Below, piece after piece: positions 21,023 to 21,991 of a stretch of 21,991 bases of DNA; the first letter of the stretch is position 1; the number at the start of each line of letters is the position of its first letter. The notes below the pieces were generated by a model. The model worked only from the letters and a program-made list of their open reading frames with translations. It made no database searches and was not told the origin of the DNA. The stretch lies in contig DATCDK010000128.1 in the NCBI GenBank assembly GCA_036510735.1, positions 1 to 21,991 on the forward strand. Direction: 5' to 3'. The DNA comes from PALSA-607 sp036510735. GTDB taxonomy: Bacteria > Actinomycetota > Actinomycetes > Acidothermales > Acidothermaceae. Position numbers and translations under genes: made by a program.

Positions 21023-21991
21023 ATGACGATCCTGGTGAAGAACGGCACCGTCGTGAGCCCGACGGGTGCGATCGCCGCTGACGTCCTCATCGACGGCGAG
21101 CGCATCGTCGCACTACTCGAACCAGGGACGACGAAGCTTGGCATCGATCTCGAAGCGACAGCCGACGTCGTCATCGACGCGCGCAACAAGTACGTCGTAC
21201 CGGGCGGTGTCGACGGTCACACGCACATGCAGATGCCGTTCGGTGGCACGCAGGCATCGGACACCTTCGAGACCGGCACTCGCGCCGCGGCGTGGGGCGG
21301 CACGACGACCATCATCGATTTCGCGATTCAGCGCACTGGCGAGCGGGTGCTCGACGGCCTGGCGGCCTGGCACGAGAAGGCCGACGGTAACTGCGCGATC
21401 GACTATGGATTTCACCAGATCATCGGCGGCGTCGACGACGAGTCGTTGAAGGCAATGGACGAGCTGGTCAGCGAAGGCATCACCAGTATCAAGCTGTTCA
21501 TGGCGTATCCCGGCGTGTTCTATTCCGACGACGGTCAGATCGTGCGCGCGATGCAGACGGCAGCGGCCAATGGCTCGCTGGTCATGATGCACGCGGAGAA
21601 CGGCATCGCGATCGACGTCCTCGTTGCGCAGGCCATCGCGCGCGGCGAGACCGCCCCGCGCTACCACGGACTCACGCGGCCGTGGGAGACCGAGGAAGAG
21701 GCTACCCACCGGGCGATCATGCTCGCGCGCATGACGGGTGCAGCGCTCTACATCGTGCACATGTCGGCCAAGCAAGCAGTCGCGACGTTGGCCGCAGCTC
21801 GCGACGATGGCTGGAACGTCTTCGGCGAGACGTGCCCTCAGTACCTCTACCTCTCGCTCGAAGAACATCTGTCCGCGCCGGATTTCGAGGGCGCGAAGTA
21901 CGTGTGCTCGACGCCGTTGCGGTCGCGCGCCGAAGGACACCAGAACGAGTTGTGGAAGGCGCTGCGCACCAACGATCTCTCGGTTGTCAGC
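21023..21991 (+). CDS. hydA: Dihydropyrimidinase/D-hydantoinase, partial (runs off right edge)
   Basis: The first 323 codons of a cyclic-amidohydrolase TIM-barrel enzyme are present. The metal ligands appear in order: His66 and His68 (DGHTHMQMPFGG), Lys157 (ITSIKLFMAYPG), expected to be carboxylated and to bridge two zincs, His190 (MMHAENG) and His246 (YIVHMSA). CPQYLYL and CSTPLRSR are further family hallmarks. The last metal ligand, an Asp in a DHC-type motif, should lie just beyond the window end. The enzyme opens dihydrouracil, dihydrothymine or hydantoins to N-carbamoyl acids. The ATG at 21023 has TAGGAG six bases upstream, overlapping the stop of the nitrilase-family gene, so the two are co-transcribed. 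Confidence 0.93.
   Translation, partial: MTILVKNGTVVSPTGAIAADVLIDGERIVALLEPGTTKLGIDLEATADVVIDARNKYVVPGGVDGHTHMQMPFGGTQASDTFETGTRAAAWGGTTTIIDFAIQRTGERVLDGLAAWHEKADGNCAIDYGFHQIIGGVDDESLKAMDELVSEGITSIKLFMAYPGVFYSDDGQIVRAMQTAAANGSLVMMHAENGIAIDVLVAQAIARGETAPRYHGLTRPWETEEEATHRAIMLARMTGAALYIVHMSAKQAVATLAAARDDGWNVFGETCPQYLYLSLEEHLSAPDFEGAKYVCSTPLRSRAEGHQNELWKALRTNDLSVVS

Noticed and set aside
1..21991. CRISPR array, phage defence genes, insertion sequence or tRNA
   Set aside because: No regularly spaced repeats, no transposase or integrase motifs and no cloverleaf-like sequence were seen anywhere in the window.

Overview
The window looks like a chromosomal catabolic region from a high-GC actinomycete (Actinomycetota). 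This rests on GC-rich coding sequence, frequent GTG/TTG starts, a lipoprotein with a Ser/Ala/Pro-rich linker, a fused LivH-LivM-type permease, and the gene families present. I cannot fix the genus. I see no rRNA, tRNA, CRISPR array, transposase, integrase or phage gene. The sequence is densely coding, with no gap over 300 bases.

Layout. (1) 1-485, minus strand: the N-terminus of a flavoprotein running off the left edge, preceded by a VOC-fold protein. (2) 674-8042, plus strand: an apparent operon with two LivG/LivF-type ATPases, a solute-binding lipoprotein, a single-chain LivH+LivM permease, a BBE-type FAD oxidoreductase and an overlapping SAM methyltransferase. A strong GC hairpin follows the binding-protein gene. 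(3) 8049-8122: a 26-bp-stem inverted repeat between convergent operons. (4) 8138-11393, minus strand: two FAH-family enzymes, a carboxymuconolactone-decarboxylase-like protein and an IclR regulator. (5) 11571-15096, plus strand, divergent from iclR: two SDRs, a two-domain GlcG/HbpS-like protein and a ketopantoate-reductase-like protein. (6) 15123-15749, minus strand: a UlaG-like metallo-beta-lactamase-fold hydrolase. (7) 15833-19614, plus strand: a flavodoxin-fold reductase with a zinc-ribbon-like tail, a PHBH-type FAD monooxygenase and a DHA2-type MFS transporter. (8) 19621-20067, minus strand: an SRPBCC protein. (9) 20177 to the right edge, plus strand: a nitrilase-superfamily carbamoyl-amide hydrolase and a dihydropyrimidinase, cut off by the window end. 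These two look like the last two steps of reductive pyrimidine (or hydantoin) breakdown.

How the genes may work together (inference). The ABC importer brings in a small organic acid, amide or aromatic-type solute. The flavin monooxygenase, possibly served by the neighbouring reductase, and the BBE oxidoreductase would oxidise it. The SDRs and the ketopantoate-reductase-like enzyme would handle alcohol/ketone steps. The two FAH enzymes would hydrolyse or decarboxylate a beta-diketo or 2-oxo acid product. IclR sits at the centre and probably controls the divergent units: a 13-bp near-palindrome abuts a -10-like hexamer upstream of the SDR operon, and a related half-site lies just downstream of a TTGACA promoter for the FAH pair. 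The substrate cannot be read from the sequence. I do not recognise this exact gene combination as a named pathway, so it is the best candidate here for an undescribed system.
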